DNA of 47,351 nucleotides from Comamonadaceae bacterium. GTDB taxonomy: Bacteria; Pseudomonadota; Gammaproteobacteria; Burkholderiales; Burkholderiaceae_C. The first letter of the stretch is position 1; every line of letters starts with the position of its first letter. The DNA lies in NCBI GenBank assembly GCA_013297875.1, contig JAAFIW010000030.1, positions 1-47,351 on the forward strand, in the 5' to 3' direction. Positions 16,596-24,323 of this stretch are shown piece by piece. Position numbers and translations under genes: made by a program. The notes below the pieces were generated by a model. That model was not told the DNA's origin, did not search any database, and saw nothing but the letters and a program-made list of their open reading frames with translations.

Positions 16596-18125
16596 TCACT
16601 GTGAAGCCCGCAACTTGAAGCGCTGAATTTTCCCCGTCGCGGTCTTGGGCAACTCACTCACAAACGCAATCCAGCGCGGGTATTTGTACGGTGCCAGCTG
16701 GTTTTTCACGTGGGCCTGTAACTCATCAGCGGTGGCCGCAAACCCGGCCTTCAGCACCACAAACGCTTTGGGTTTCACCAGCCCATCACCATCGGCCACG
16801 CCAATCACGGCCGCCTCCAGCACCGCGCCGTGGGTCATCAAACTGGCTTCCACCTCAAACGGGCTTACATAGATGCCACCGACTTTCAGCATGTCGTCGG
16901 TGCGGCCGCTGTAGGTGTAGTAGCCGTCGGCGTCCACCGTGTATTTGTCGCCGCTGCGCGTCCACTCGCCGGCAAAGGTGGTCTTGGTTTTGTCGCGGTT
17001 GTTCCAGTAGCACAGCGCGGCGCTGGGGCCGTTGATTTGCAGTTCGCCGATCTCGCCGGGCCCGCATGTCTGGCCTTCGTCACCCACGATGCGCATCCGG
17101 TAGCCCGGCACGGGCACGCCGGTGGTGCCGTAGCGCACCTGGCCGGGGCGGTTGCTCAAGAAAATGTGCAGCATTTCGGTGGAGCCAATGCCGTCCAGAA
17201 TGTCGCAGTCATACAGCGCCGTCCACTGGCGGCCAATCTCGGCGGGCAGGGCTTCGCCGGCGCTGGTGCAGATGCGCAGGTTCAGCTCGCTGCGGGCAGG
17301 GCGCTTGGGGTCGGCCAGCAGTGCGGCGAACAGCGTGGGCACGCCGTAGAAGATGGTGGGTTGGTAGGTTTTCAACACGCCAAACACATCGGTGGGTGTG
17401 GGTCGGCTGGGCAGCAGCACGGTGGTGGCACCCACGCTCATCGGAAACGTCAGCGCATTGCCCAGGCCGTAGGCAAAAAACAGCTTGGCTGCTGAATACA
17501 CCACGTCGCTTTCCTGCAAGCCCAGTACGCCCTGACCATACAGCCGGGCGGTTTCCATCAAGTGGCTGTGCAGGTGCACCGTGCCCTTGGGCGTGCCGGT
17601 GGAGCCGCTGGAGTAGAGCCAGAAAGCGGGCTCGTCACTCGACGTGTCTGCTATAAAAGGTGTAGCGGCTTGAGCAGATAATTCCTGGGCTACCGTGCGA
17701 TTTGACTCCAAACGCTCCACCCCAGCCACCCACACGGTGCGCAGCGACGCCACGCTGCCCACCCACGGCGCAAACGCCGGCAGCAGGGCGTGCGACACCA
17801 CCAAAGCCTGCGCCCGCGAGTCGCGCAGCATGAACTCAAAGTCTTTGCCCGTGAGCAGCGTGTTGGCCGCCACCGGCACCACGCCCGCCAGCATCGCGCC
17901 CAAAAAAATCACCGGCCACTCCAGCGTGTCCAGCACCGCCACCAGCAAGCGGCTCTCGGGTGCCAAGCCCTGGGCGCGCAGGGCTTGGGCGAACTGGTGG
18001 GCTTGGGTTGTCAGCTGGCCGTAGCTGAGCGACTGACCGGTGGCCGCGTCGATGAAGGCGGTTTTGTTGGGGCGCTGGGTGTTGCGTTGCAGCAGGTCTT
18101 GCGCGGCGTTGTAGGGCGTTGGCAT
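16596..18125 (-). CDS. bclA: Benzoate-CoA ligase
   Basis: This acyl-CoA ligase activates benzoate with ATP and CoA to benzoyl-CoA, the entry step of the box pathway. The 509 residues carry the AMP-binding motif YSSGSTGTPKG (171-181), GEALPAEIG, GSTEMLHIF, the hinge region GRTDDMLKVGGIYVSP and the C-terminal catalytic lysine in TATGKIQR. ATG 18125 was chosen for its GGAGA site; the frame stays open to 18314 but overlaps the upstream flavodoxin. Residues of about 146-161 (AQELSAQAATPFIAD) come from the dispersed element. 2-Aminobenzoate or hydroxybenzoate ligase is possible, but linkage to boxBC argues for benzoate. Confidence 0.93.
   Translation of the reverse strand: MPTPYNAAQDLLQRNTQRPNKTAFIDAATGQSLSYGQLTTQAHQFAQALRAQGLAPESRLLVAVLDTLEWPVIFLGAMLAGVVPVAANTLLTGKDFEFMLRDSRAQALVVSHALLPAFAPWVGSVASLRTVWVAGVERLESNRTVAQELSAQAATPFIADTSSDEPAFWLYSSGSTGTPKGTVHLHSHLMETARLYGQGVLGLQESDVVYSAAKLFFAYGLGNALTFPMSVGATTVLLPSRPTPTDVFGVLKTYQPTIFYGVPTLFAALLADPKRPARSELNLRICTSAGEALPAEIGRQWTALYDCDILDGIGSTEMLHIFLSNRPGQVRYGTTGVPVPGYRMRIVGDEGQTCGPGEIGELQINGPSAALCYWNNRDKTKTTFAGEWTRSGDKYTVDADGYYTYSGRTDDMLKVGGIYVSPFEVEASLMTHGAVLEAAVIGVADGDGLVKPKAFVVLKAGFAATADELQAHVKNQLAPYKYPRWIAFVSELPKTATGKIQRFKLRASQ
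17648..17692 (+). repeat. Copy of the CTGCTTGAGCAG dispersed element inside bclA
   Basis: The plus-strand copy reads CTGCTATAAAAGGTG, TAGCGGCTTGAGCAG and ATTCCTGGGCTA. It is in frame, antisense to its own orientation, with the ligase. Confidence 0.75.
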
Positions 18126-18144
18126 GGCGACTTGTCTCCAGAAT

Positions 18145-18210
18145 TTACTATTATTTTTATAGCTGCTTGAGCAGCAAACACCTGGGCGAGCGGGCGATTT
18201 GGCTTCAATC
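18145..18210 (+). repeat. Copy of the CTGCTTGAGCAG dispersed element between bclA and the flavodoxin gene
   Basis: The forward copy reads TTACTATTATTTTTA, TAGCTGCTTGAGCAGC, ACCTGGGCGAGCGGGC and TTTGGCTTCAATC. It fills the gap between the ligase start and the flavodoxin stop. Confidence 0.8.
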
Positions 18211-18679
18211 AGGCGGTTGCAGGCACGTGGGCCGTGGCCAGCGCCAGCCACTCCCGGCACCACGCCGTGCCCTCGCTCTCGGCCAAGGTGCCCGCACTGG
18301 CGTCGTGGCACCACACCTCGCCGATGCGCTGCGCGCCCAGGTCTTGCAAACGCTCGTCAAACTTTTTGCCGCCAAAGCAAAAGGTTTGCATATAAGTGCG
18401 GTCGCCCAGGGCGATCACGCCGTAGCGCACGTGGCCCAGGAATTTGGGTTGGCTGCTCATGGACTCGTACAGCATGCGGGCGTTGTCGGGCACGTCACCA
18501 CTGCCATAGGTAGATGTGCAGATGAGATAAAGTGCATCTTCATCAAATGCGCTGATGTCGCGCCCGTCCATCATCGTTACCTCGATCTCGTCGATCAAAT
18601 CTCCGCAGTCCATCTGGATCGATTGCGCTACGTAGTCTGCGGTGCTGGTCATGGTGCCGACGAGGATTTTGAGTTTCAT
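18209..18679 (-). CDS. Flavodoxin-like FMN protein
   Basis: The 156-residue product is a short-chain flavodoxin. The FMN-phosphate loop is GTMTSTA (8-14), the isoalloxazine loop is TSTYGSGDVPDNA (55-67), and ALGDRTYMQTFCFGGKKFDE (90-109) is the second flavin loop. It is cytoplasmic and carries electrons between a reductase and an acceptor, or serves as a MioC-like factor. It is the first gene on the minus strand of the benzoate locus, divergent from boxR. BoxB needs reducing power and no boxA is in the window, so supply of electrons to BoxB is a possible role; this is inference. ATG 18679 was chosen because the frame beyond it is a shadow of boxR. Confidence 0.88.
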   Translation of the reverse strand: MKLKILVGTMTSTADYVAQSIQMDCGDLIDEIEVTMMDGRDISAFDEDALYLICTSTYGSGDVPDNARMLYESMSSQPKFLGHVRYGVIALGDRTYMQTFCFGGKKFDERLQDLGAQRIGEVWCHDASAGTLAESEGTAWCREWLALATAHVPATA

Positions 18680-18704
18680 GAAGTTGACTCCGATGGCGGG
18701 TTGA

Positions 18705-18748
18705 TGCAATAAACTGCTTGACAGTTCGGTATTGTGAAGTATAGTGCA
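18705..18748 (+). promoter_or_regulatory. Probable boxR promoter with TGCA motifs
   Basis: A sigma-70-type promoter is visible: TTGACA (18718-18723), a 16-base spacer and TATAGT (18740-18745). TGCAAT occurs on either side (18705-18710 and 18745-18750). Known BoxR operators contain TGCA elements, so these are candidate operator halves, though their spacing here is wide. The promoter overlaps the GTG at 18734, which rules out that codon as the boxR start. Confidence 0.6.
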
Positions 18749-18781
18749 ATTCAAACAACAGTTCAAACACGCTTTCACCCG

Positions 18782-19660
18782 ATGCAAACCGATCAAGACG
18801 CCAACCCGACACAGGCCACTCTGGCCGACCTGGGTATCCGTGTGCGTGCCTGGCGCGCCCGCCGGGGCATGACGCGCAAGCAACTGGCGGCTGATTCGGG
18901 CCTGTCCGAGCGCTTTCTGGCTGATGTGGAAAGTGGTAAGGGCAATGTTTCGATCAACTCGCTGGAGGCGGCGGCCCGCGCGCTGAACATCAGCCTGCTG
19001 GATTTGCTGCAAGACGCGCCCCGCCCGGCGCTGGCCCGCGCGCAGGGCTTGCTGGCCCGGCTGGATGACGGGCAGCTGGATCAGGCCTATTCGATGTTGA
19101 GTAGCAGTTTTGATTTGGCTGATGCCCAAGGCCGCGAGCAGCGCATTGCCTTGATCGGCCTGCGCGGTGCCGGCAAAACCACGCTGGGCGCGCAACTGGC
19201 CACGCAACGCGGCGTGCCGTTTGTGGAGCTGGACCGTGAGATTGAGCGCGAGGCCGGCACCAGCATGAATGAAATTTTGCTGCTGCACGGCCAGGCCGGT
19301 TACCGCCGCTACGAGCGCCGCGCGCTGCTGCGCATTGCGCAGGAATGTGCTGACGGCGTGGTGGTGACCACCGGCGGCAGCATCGTGAGCGAGCGCGAGA
19401 CGTTTGACCTGCTGCAAAGCCACTTTTACTGCGTGTGGCTCAAAGCCAGCCCCGAAGAACACATGAGCCGTGTGGTGGCCCAAGGCGACATGCGGCCGTT
19501 TGACGTGACCCACGGCGCCACCCACGACGCGCTGGACGACATCCGCCGCATCCTGGCCAGCCGCGAGGCGCTGTATGCGCGGGCCGATGCGGTGGTGGAC
19601 ACGGCGGCGCGCACGGCTAGGCAATCGTTGAAGGATTTGGAACGTGCAGTACCTCGGTAG
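18782..19660 (+). CDS. boxR: Benzoyl-CoA-responsive regulator BoxR
   Basis: BoxR represses the box genes until benzoyl-CoA binds. The 292-residue protein has an N-terminal XRE-type helix-turn-helix (about 16-75, with SERFLADVESGKGNVSINSL) and a C-terminal shikimate-kinase-like domain from about 120 with Walker A GLRGAGKTT (126-134). This domain pairing is diagnostic for BoxR. ATG 18782 was preferred over GTG 18734 because the promoter covers the earlier codon. It precedes boxC and boxB and is divergent from the flavodoxin/ligase group. Confidence 0.95.
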   Translation: MQTDQDANPTQATLADLGIRVRAWRARRGMTRKQLAADSGLSERFLADVESGKGNVSINSLEAAARALNISLLDLLQDAPRPALARAQGLLARLDDGQLDQAYSMLSSSFDLADAQGREQRIALIGLRGAGKTTLGAQLATQRGVPFVELDREIEREAGTSMNEILLLHGQAGYRRYERRALLRIAQECADGVVVTTGGSIVSERETFDLLQSHFYCVWLKASPEEHMSRVVAQGDMRPFDVTHGATHDALDDIRRILASREALYARADAVVDTAARTARQSLKDLERAVPR

Positions 19661-19682
19661 TCATTCCTGGAAAGCCAACCGC

Positions 19683-19790
19683 GCGCGCCCTCACCCCAGC
19701 CCTCTCCCACGAGTGGGAGAGGGAGCAATACCGCATTCACTCCCTCTCCCGCTTGCGGGAGAGGGCGGGGGTGAGGGCGGTGGCGGCGCA
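19683..19790. repeat. Inverted C-rich hairpin pair between boxR and boxC
   Basis: Two units, CCCTCTCCCACGAGTGGGAG and CCCTCTCCCGCTTGCGGGAG, each fold as a hairpin. The outer GCCCTCACCCC and GGGGGTGAGGGC are inverse of each other. The unit may terminate or stabilise transcript between boxR and boxC. Confidence 0.65.
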
Positions 19791-19831
19791 CACACCATCG
19801 AAAACTTGATTGATTTCACAAGGAGACAAAC

Positions 19832-21535
19832 ATGAACGCCATCACCGAACCCCTGTTATTCAAACAAGTCATGGACGGCCAGGAGCGTGAGCTGGTCAGC
19901 TTTGCCACCCACCCCAGCCGCTACCAGCACTGGACTTTGGCGGTCGATGGCGAGGTGGCCAAACTCAAGCTGGACATCAACGAAGACGGCGGTATCAAGC
20001 CCGGGTACAAGCTGAAACTGAACAGCTACGACCTGGGTGTGGACATTGAGCTGCATGACGCGCTGAACCGCATCCGCTTTGAGCACCCCTCGGTGAAAGT
20101 GATCGTTTTCGAGTCAGGCAAAGAAAAAATCTGGTGCAGTGGTGCCAACATCTACATGCTGGGCCTGTCCAGCCACGCCTGGAAGGTGAACTTCTGCAAG
20201 TTCACCAACGAAACCCGCAATGGCCTGGAAGACTCGTCGCGCCACGACGGCATCAAGTCGATTGCGGCTGTGACCGGTGCCTGCGCAGGCGGCGGCTACG
20301 AGTTGGCCCTGGCCTGCGACCGCATCGTGATGGTGGATGACCGCAGCTCCACCGTGAGCCTGCCCGAGGTGCCGCTGCTGGGCGTGCTGCCGGGCACCGG
20401 CGGCCTGACCCGGGTGACCGACAAGCGCAAGGTGCGCCGTGACCTGGCCGACATCTTTTGCACCACCAGCGAAGGCGTGCGCGCCGACCGGGCACGCGAC
20501 TGGAAACTGATTGACGAGCACGCCAAGCCGCAGCAGTTTGGTCAATTGGTTGCTACAGAAATAGAAGCACTCCGAGCAATGAATACATGGGCGAGTGGCT
20601 CAAAAGGCATTGAATTGACGCCTTTGAAGCCCTTGATCGATGAAGCGGGCTACCACTACAGCACGGTTGACGTGCAAATCGACCGTGCCGCCCGCATCGC
20701 CACGCTCACGGTGAGCGCACCGACCCAAGCCATAGCATCCACCCCCGAAGCGATTGAAGCCGCAGGTGCGCAATGGTGGCCGCTGCGCATGCAGCGCGAG
20801 CTGGACGACGCGATATTGAACCTGCGCACCAACGAGTTGGACATTGGCACCTGGACCATCAAGACCCGTGGCGATGCGATGCTGGTGATGCAGGCCGACG
20901 CGGTGTTGGAGGCTCACAAAACCCATTGGCTGGTCAGCCGCACCACCGGCGCGCTGCGCCGAACCCTGGCCCGGCTGGACGTGACCAGCCGCTCATTGAT
21001 CGCGCTGGTCGATCAAGGTTCGTGTTTTGCGGGCACCTTGTTCGAATTGGCTCTGGCTTGCGACCGCATCTACATGCTGGATTTGCCCGACAGCCCTGAC
21101 GCCGCGCCCAGCCTGCAACTGAACGCCGCCAACTTCGGCCGCTACCCGGCCGTCAACCACCTCACCCGCTTGCAAACCCGCTTCAACGAAGACGCGGCCA
21201 CCATCGCCCAGTTGCAAGGCGTCACAGACACTCCGCTGCGCGCCGACCAGGCGCTAGGCCTGGGCCTTGTGACGCTGACGCCCGACGACATCGATTGGGA
21301 CGACGAAATCCGCATCATGTTGGAAGAGCGCGCGAGCCTCTCCCCCGACGCGATGACCGGCCTGGAAGCCAGTCTGCGCTTTCCTGGCAAAGAGACCATG
21401 GAAACCCGCATCTTCGGCCGCCTGAGCGCTTGGCAAAACTGGATCTTCATCCGACCCAACGCGGTGGGAGAAGAGGGCGCTTTGAAGCTGTTTGGAACGG
21501 GCAAGAAGGCTCGGTTTGACTGGAAACGTATTTAA
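19832..21535 (+). CDS. boxC: Benzoyl-CoA-dihydrodiol lyase BoxC
   Basis: BoxC opens 2,3-epoxybenzoyl-CoA by hydrolytic cleavage, giving 3,4-dehydroadipyl-CoA semialdehyde and formate. The 567-residue protein is made of two crotonase-like halves, with GACAGGGYELALACDRI in the first and GSCFAGTLFELALACDRIYM in the second. AAGGAGA lies just before the ATG. Members are usually about 556 residues. The extra length coincides with residues of about 239-263 (LVATEIEALRAMNTWASGSK and following), which are encoded by a copy of the dispersed element. It precedes boxB, separated by a hairpin repeat. Confidence 0.95.
   Translation: MNAITEPLLFKQVMDGQERELVSFATHPSRYQHWTLAVDGEVAKLKLDINEDGGIKPGYKLKLNSYDLGVDIELHDALNRIRFEHPSVKVIVFESGKEKIWCSGANIYMLGLSSHAWKVNFCKFTNETRNGLEDSSRHDGIKSIAAVTGACAGGGYELALACDRIVMVDDRSSTVSLPEVPLLGVLPGTGGLTRVTDKRKVRRDLADIFCTTSEGVRADRARDWKLIDEHAKPQQFGQLVATEIEALRAMNTWASGSKGIELTPLKPLIDEAGYHYSTVDVQIDRAARIATLTVSAPTQAIASTPEAIEAAGAQWWPLRMQRELDDAILNLRTNELDIGTWTIKTRGDAMLVMQADAVLEAHKTHWLVSRTTGALRRTLARLDVTSRSLIALVDQGSCFAGTLFELALACDRIYMLDLPDSPDAAPSLQLNAANFGRYPAVNHLTRLQTRFNEDAATIAQLQGVTDTPLRADQALGLGLVTLTPDDIDWDDEIRIMLEERASLSPDAMTGLEASLRFPGKETMETRIFGRLSAWQNWIFIRPNAVGEEGALKLFGTGKKARFDWKRI
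20550..20620 (+). repeat. Copy of the CTGCTTGAGCAG dispersed element inside boxC
   Basis: The diverged forward copy reads TTGCTACAGAAATAGAAGC, ACTCCGAGCAATG, AATACATGGGCGAGTGGC and TCAAAAGGCATTGAA. It is in frame with boxC. Its tail encodes AMNTWASGSKGI, close to [12 protein letters not shown] encoded by the aroA copy. Confidence 0.75.
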
Positions 21536-21540
21536 GACAT

Positions 21541-21696
21541 TTTTTGAACGCAGAGGACGCGAAGGATTCGCAGAGGACGCAAAAGAGCAGCCAGAAAAAA
21601 AACCAAATAAAAATGAATACCGTTTTATTTTTGAATTTCATTTTGTATTTCCCTTCTGCGCCCTCTGCGAATCCTTCGCGTCCTCTGCGTTCAAAA
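21541..21696. repeat. GAACGCAGAGGACGC-type hairpin element (copy B)
   Basis: TTTTTGAACGCAGAGGACGC at the left and GCGTCCTCTGCGTTCAAAA at the right pair through about 40 bases, including a second GAAGGATTCGCAGAGG segment. An AT-rich loop separates the arms. It lies between boxC and boxB within the presumed operon, ending 34 bases before boxB. Confidence 0.88.
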
Positions 21697-21730
21697 CTCC
21701 CCGTCCCCGAATTTTTAGGAGCACCTCGTA

Positions 21731-23155
21731 ATGAGCACCATTGACCTGCAAGCAAAAATCCCCAACAACATCCACCTCGGCGAAAACCGCCAGTTGCAGC
21801 GTGCCCTGGAGCACTGGCAGCCCGCGTTTCTGAACTGGTGGGACGAGATGGGCCCCAGTGATTTCAAGGCCAAAGAGGTCTACCTGCGCACCGCCGTGGG
21901 CGTGGACGCGCAAGGCTGGGCCAGTTACGGCTACACGCCCATGCCCGACTACCGCTGGGGCATTTTTCTGGCGGATCAGGAGCCAGGTCGCAAGATTGGT
22001 TTTGGTGACCACATGGGGCAAGACGTGTGGCAAGAGGTGCCCGGCGAATACCGCAGCAGCTTTCGCCGCCTGATCGTCACGCAGGGCGACACCGAGCCAG
22101 CGTCAGTAGAACAACAGAGGCTTCTAGGCCACACGGCGCCCAGCCTGTACGACCTGCGCAACCTGTTTCAGGTGAACGTGGAAGAAGGCCGCCACCTGTG
22201 GGCCATGGTGTATTTGCTGCACGCCCACTTTGGCCGTGATGGCCGCGAAGAAGCCGAAGAATTGCTGATGCGCCACAGCGGCGACGCCGACAAGCCGCGT
22301 ATTCTGGGCACCTTCAACGAGCCCATGGACAACTGGCTCTCGTTCTTCATGTTCACCTACTTCACCGACCGGGATGGCAAGTTTCAGCTGAAGTCATTCG
22401 CCGAAAGCGCCTTCGACCCGCTGGCCCGCACCACCCGCTTCATGCTCACCGAAGAAGCGCACCACATGTTTGTCGGCGAAACCGGCATTGGCCGCGTGAT
22501 CAAGCGCACGCTGGAAGTGATGAAAGAGCTGGGCACCGACAACGTGCAAAGCGTGCGCAATGCTGGCGCGATTGACCTGCCCACCATCCAGAAATTCATG
22601 AACTACTGGTTCACCAGCTCGCTGGATTTGTTCGGCTCGGAAGCCTCCAGCAACGCCGCCAACTACTTTGCCAACGGCATCAAAGGCCGGCCCGACGAAG
22701 CCAAGTTTGCCGACCACGTGGAAGACGGCACCGAGATGCAAATCGTCGTGCCCGACGGACAAGGTGGCTTGAAAAACGAAACCATCTCCTGCCGCAATGG
22801 CATGAACGAAACCACCCGTCTGGAGTACGTGAAAGACTGCAATGTGGGCGTCACACGCTGGAACATGGCCATCAAACGTGCCGGTGTGGCTTTGGAACTG
22901 AGCTTGCCCTCCACCCGTTTTCGCCGCGAGGTCGGCTCCTGGGCCGGTGTGCACACCAACCCCCAAGGCCAGCCGATTTCAGCCGCCGAATTTGAAGCGC
23001 AAAAAGACCAGTGGCTGCCCACCGATGCCGACACCCGCTTCGTCAAAAGCCTGATGCACCGCGTCACCGAGCCGGGCAAGATGGCCGGCTGGATTGCGCC
23101 GCCAGACCGGGGGATTAATGCCAACCCGGTGGAATACAGCTATGTGAAGCTGTGA
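21731..23155 (+). CDS. boxB: Benzoyl-CoA 2,3-epoxidase, oxygenase subunit BoxB
   Basis: BoxB is a diiron enzyme that adds one oxygen atom to benzoyl-CoA to form the 2,3-epoxide, with electrons from a reductase. The 474 residues carry the metal ligands in the family pattern: E122, E152 and H155 (VEEGRH), D213, and E242 and H245 (TEEAHH). TTTTAGGAG lies before the ATG. Electrons normally come from BoxA, which is not in this window; the flavodoxin at 18209 is a candidate partner or intermediary. It is convergent with comEA, with a shared terminator beyond. Confidence 0.96.
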   Translation: MSTIDLQAKIPNNIHLGENRQLQRALEHWQPAFLNWWDEMGPSDFKAKEVYLRTAVGVDAQGWASYGYTPMPDYRWGIFLADQEPGRKIGFGDHMGQDVWQEVPGEYRSSFRRLIVTQGDTEPASVEQQRLLGHTAPSLYDLRNLFQVNVEEGRHLWAMVYLLHAHFGRDGREEAEELLMRHSGDADKPRILGTFNEPMDNWLSFFMFTYFTDRDGKFQLKSFAESAFDPLARTTRFMLTEEAHHMFVGETGIGRVIKRTLEVMKELGTDNVQSVRNAGAIDLPTIQKFMNYWFTSSLDLFGSEASSNAANYFANGIKGRPDEAKFADHVEDGTEMQIVVPDGQGGLKNETISCRNGMNETTRLEYVKDCNVGVTRWNMAIKRAGVALELSLPSTRFRREVGSWAGVHTNPQGQPISAAEFEAQKDQWLPTDADTRFVKSLMHRVTEPGKMAGWIAPPDRGINANPVEYSYVKL

Positions 23156-23202
23156 GGTGTCGCCAGAATCACTTTTGGATCTGATTGCCATAACGTCCAA
23201 TA

Positions 23203-23445
23203 CTAGCCCGCATATTTCACCGGGACCGCCGTTTTGAAGCGTTTTCATTGGGAAAGTCTGTGATGACCTCAAATCCAATTTGGATTCCATCAAAACGGCT
23301 CAGCGCGTGCCGCATCGTTTTGGCGGGCGCCTGAGCGCACAAGCCTCCTCTCCAATAGCAAGTGCTATTGGGTCGTCACCTTGCGCACCCATGCATCCCG
23401 CTAAAACGCGCGGCCCACGCTGCCCCGGTGAAATATGCGGGCTAG
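23203..23445. mobile_element. MITE-like element with perfect 22-bp terminal repeats
   Basis: CTAGCCCGCATATTTCACCG with GG following (23203-23224) is repeated in exact inverse at 23424-23445, bounding 243 bases without a transposase. A TCAAATCCAATTTGGATT palindrome lies inside. This fits a small non-autonomous transposable element. A diverged dispersed-element copy abuts it at 23447. The family is not identified. It lies in the 405-base gene-free gap 23156-23560, which otherwise holds only the terminator at its right end. Confidence 0.75.
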
Positions 23446-23446
23446 A

Positions 23447-23482
23447 GCGCTCAAGTAGCTACTGAATTTGTAGCGATCAGTG
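23447..23482 (-). repeat. Short copy of the CTGCTTGAGCAG dispersed element
   Basis: In reverse orientation, GCGCTCAAGTAGCTACTG and AATTTGTAGCGATC resemble the core of the element. The tail is not recognisable. Confidence 0.4.
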
Positions 23483-23504
23483 TCTTGGGATACTTGTCAG
23501 TCAC

Positions 23505-23532
23505 CCATAAAAAAACCCGCCGAAGCGGGTTT
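23505..23532. terminator. Bidirectional intrinsic terminator
   Basis: AAAAAAACCCGCC, GAA and GCGGGTTTTTTT form a tight hairpin flanked by A- and T-runs. It can end boxB transcripts and the convergent comEA-like transcript. Confidence 0.9.
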
Positions 23533-23560
23533 TTTTGTTGCCTGAACGGCAAGGGCTCAA

Positions 23561-24208
23561 TTACTTCTTGGCAGCGCTGGCGGCGGGTTTTGCGTCGGCA
23601 GCAGCTGTAGCGGCTGGCTTGTCGTCTTTCTTGGCGGCTTTTTCGTCTTTGGCCTTTTTGTCGGCTTCTTTCTTGGCCTTGGCTTCTTCAGCCTTCTTCA
23701 TTTTTTCTTCTTCTTTGGCTTTCTTCTCAGCGTCTTTTTTGGCTGCGGCTTCTGCCTTGGCGTCAACTTTCGCGTCTTTTGCAGCAGGGGCTGAAGCAGC
23801 GGCTACTGGCTTGGCACCAGCGGCAGGGGCAGCGGTTGTGGTGGCTGCCGCGGTGGCCATGGGCTTGGCGTCGCCTTTTTTCTCTTCGGCTTTGGCCATG
23901 GGCTTGTCTTCTTTTTTGGCGGTGGCGGGGGCTGCTGCTGCACCTTTGAAAGTAGCGCCGTTGACGGTCAGGCCGCCTTCAGACAACTTGGCGGCATTGC
24001 CTTCACCCACGCCTTTGACGCGCTCAACAAAATCGTTCCAGTCTTTGAAGTTGCCTTTTTTGCGCTCTTCAATGATCTTGCTGGAAATGGCGGGGCCAAT
24101 CCCTTTGACGCTGTCCAGATCAGCCGCGCTGGCCTTGTTCACATCAACGGCGGCAAACGAAGCAGCTGCATACAGCATGACGGCGAAAGCTAGAAATTTC
24201 TTCAACAT
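23561..24208 (-). CDS. ComEA-like helix-hairpin-helix DNA-binding protein with Lys/Ala-rich tail
   Basis: The 215-residue product has a signal peptide (cleavage near AASFA, residue 19), then a helix-hairpin-helix domain (about 22-80) with VDVNKASAADLDSVKGIGP, as in ComEA, the periplasmic DNA-uptake receptor. From residue 90 to the end it is nearly all alanine, lysine and glutamate, including KKDAEKKAKEEEKMKKAEE, resembling histone-H1-like tails and likely helical. The tail is much longer than in ordinary ComEA proteins. A role in DNA binding or uptake at the periplasmic face is inferred. A terminator lies just downstream. Confidence 0.85.
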   Translation of the reverse strand: MLKKFLAFAVMLYAAASFAAVDVNKASAADLDSVKGIGPAISSKIIEERKKGNFKDWNDFVERVKGVGEGNAAKLSEGGLTVNGATFKGAAAAPATAKKEDKPMAKAEEKKGDAKPMATAAATTTAAPAAGAKPVAAASAPAAKDAKVDAKAEAAAKKDAEKKAKEEEKMKKAEEAKAKKEADKKAKDEKAAKKDDKPAATAAADAKPAASAAKK

Positions 24209-24323
24209 GGTGGTTCCTCTGAGTAAATAAAACTGACATGAAAACAGGCTTGAAATGCGTAGGCTAAGCGCCGCTGCTCACCCATAACGCGTGGCGCCTG
24301 CGGGGGTTGACCGGCGATTTACA

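Noticed and set aside
18209-19624. 471-residue minus-strand frame spanning the flavodoxin and boxR
   Set aside because: Only its last 156 codons make sense (flavodoxin, starting at 18679); the rest is antisense to boxR.
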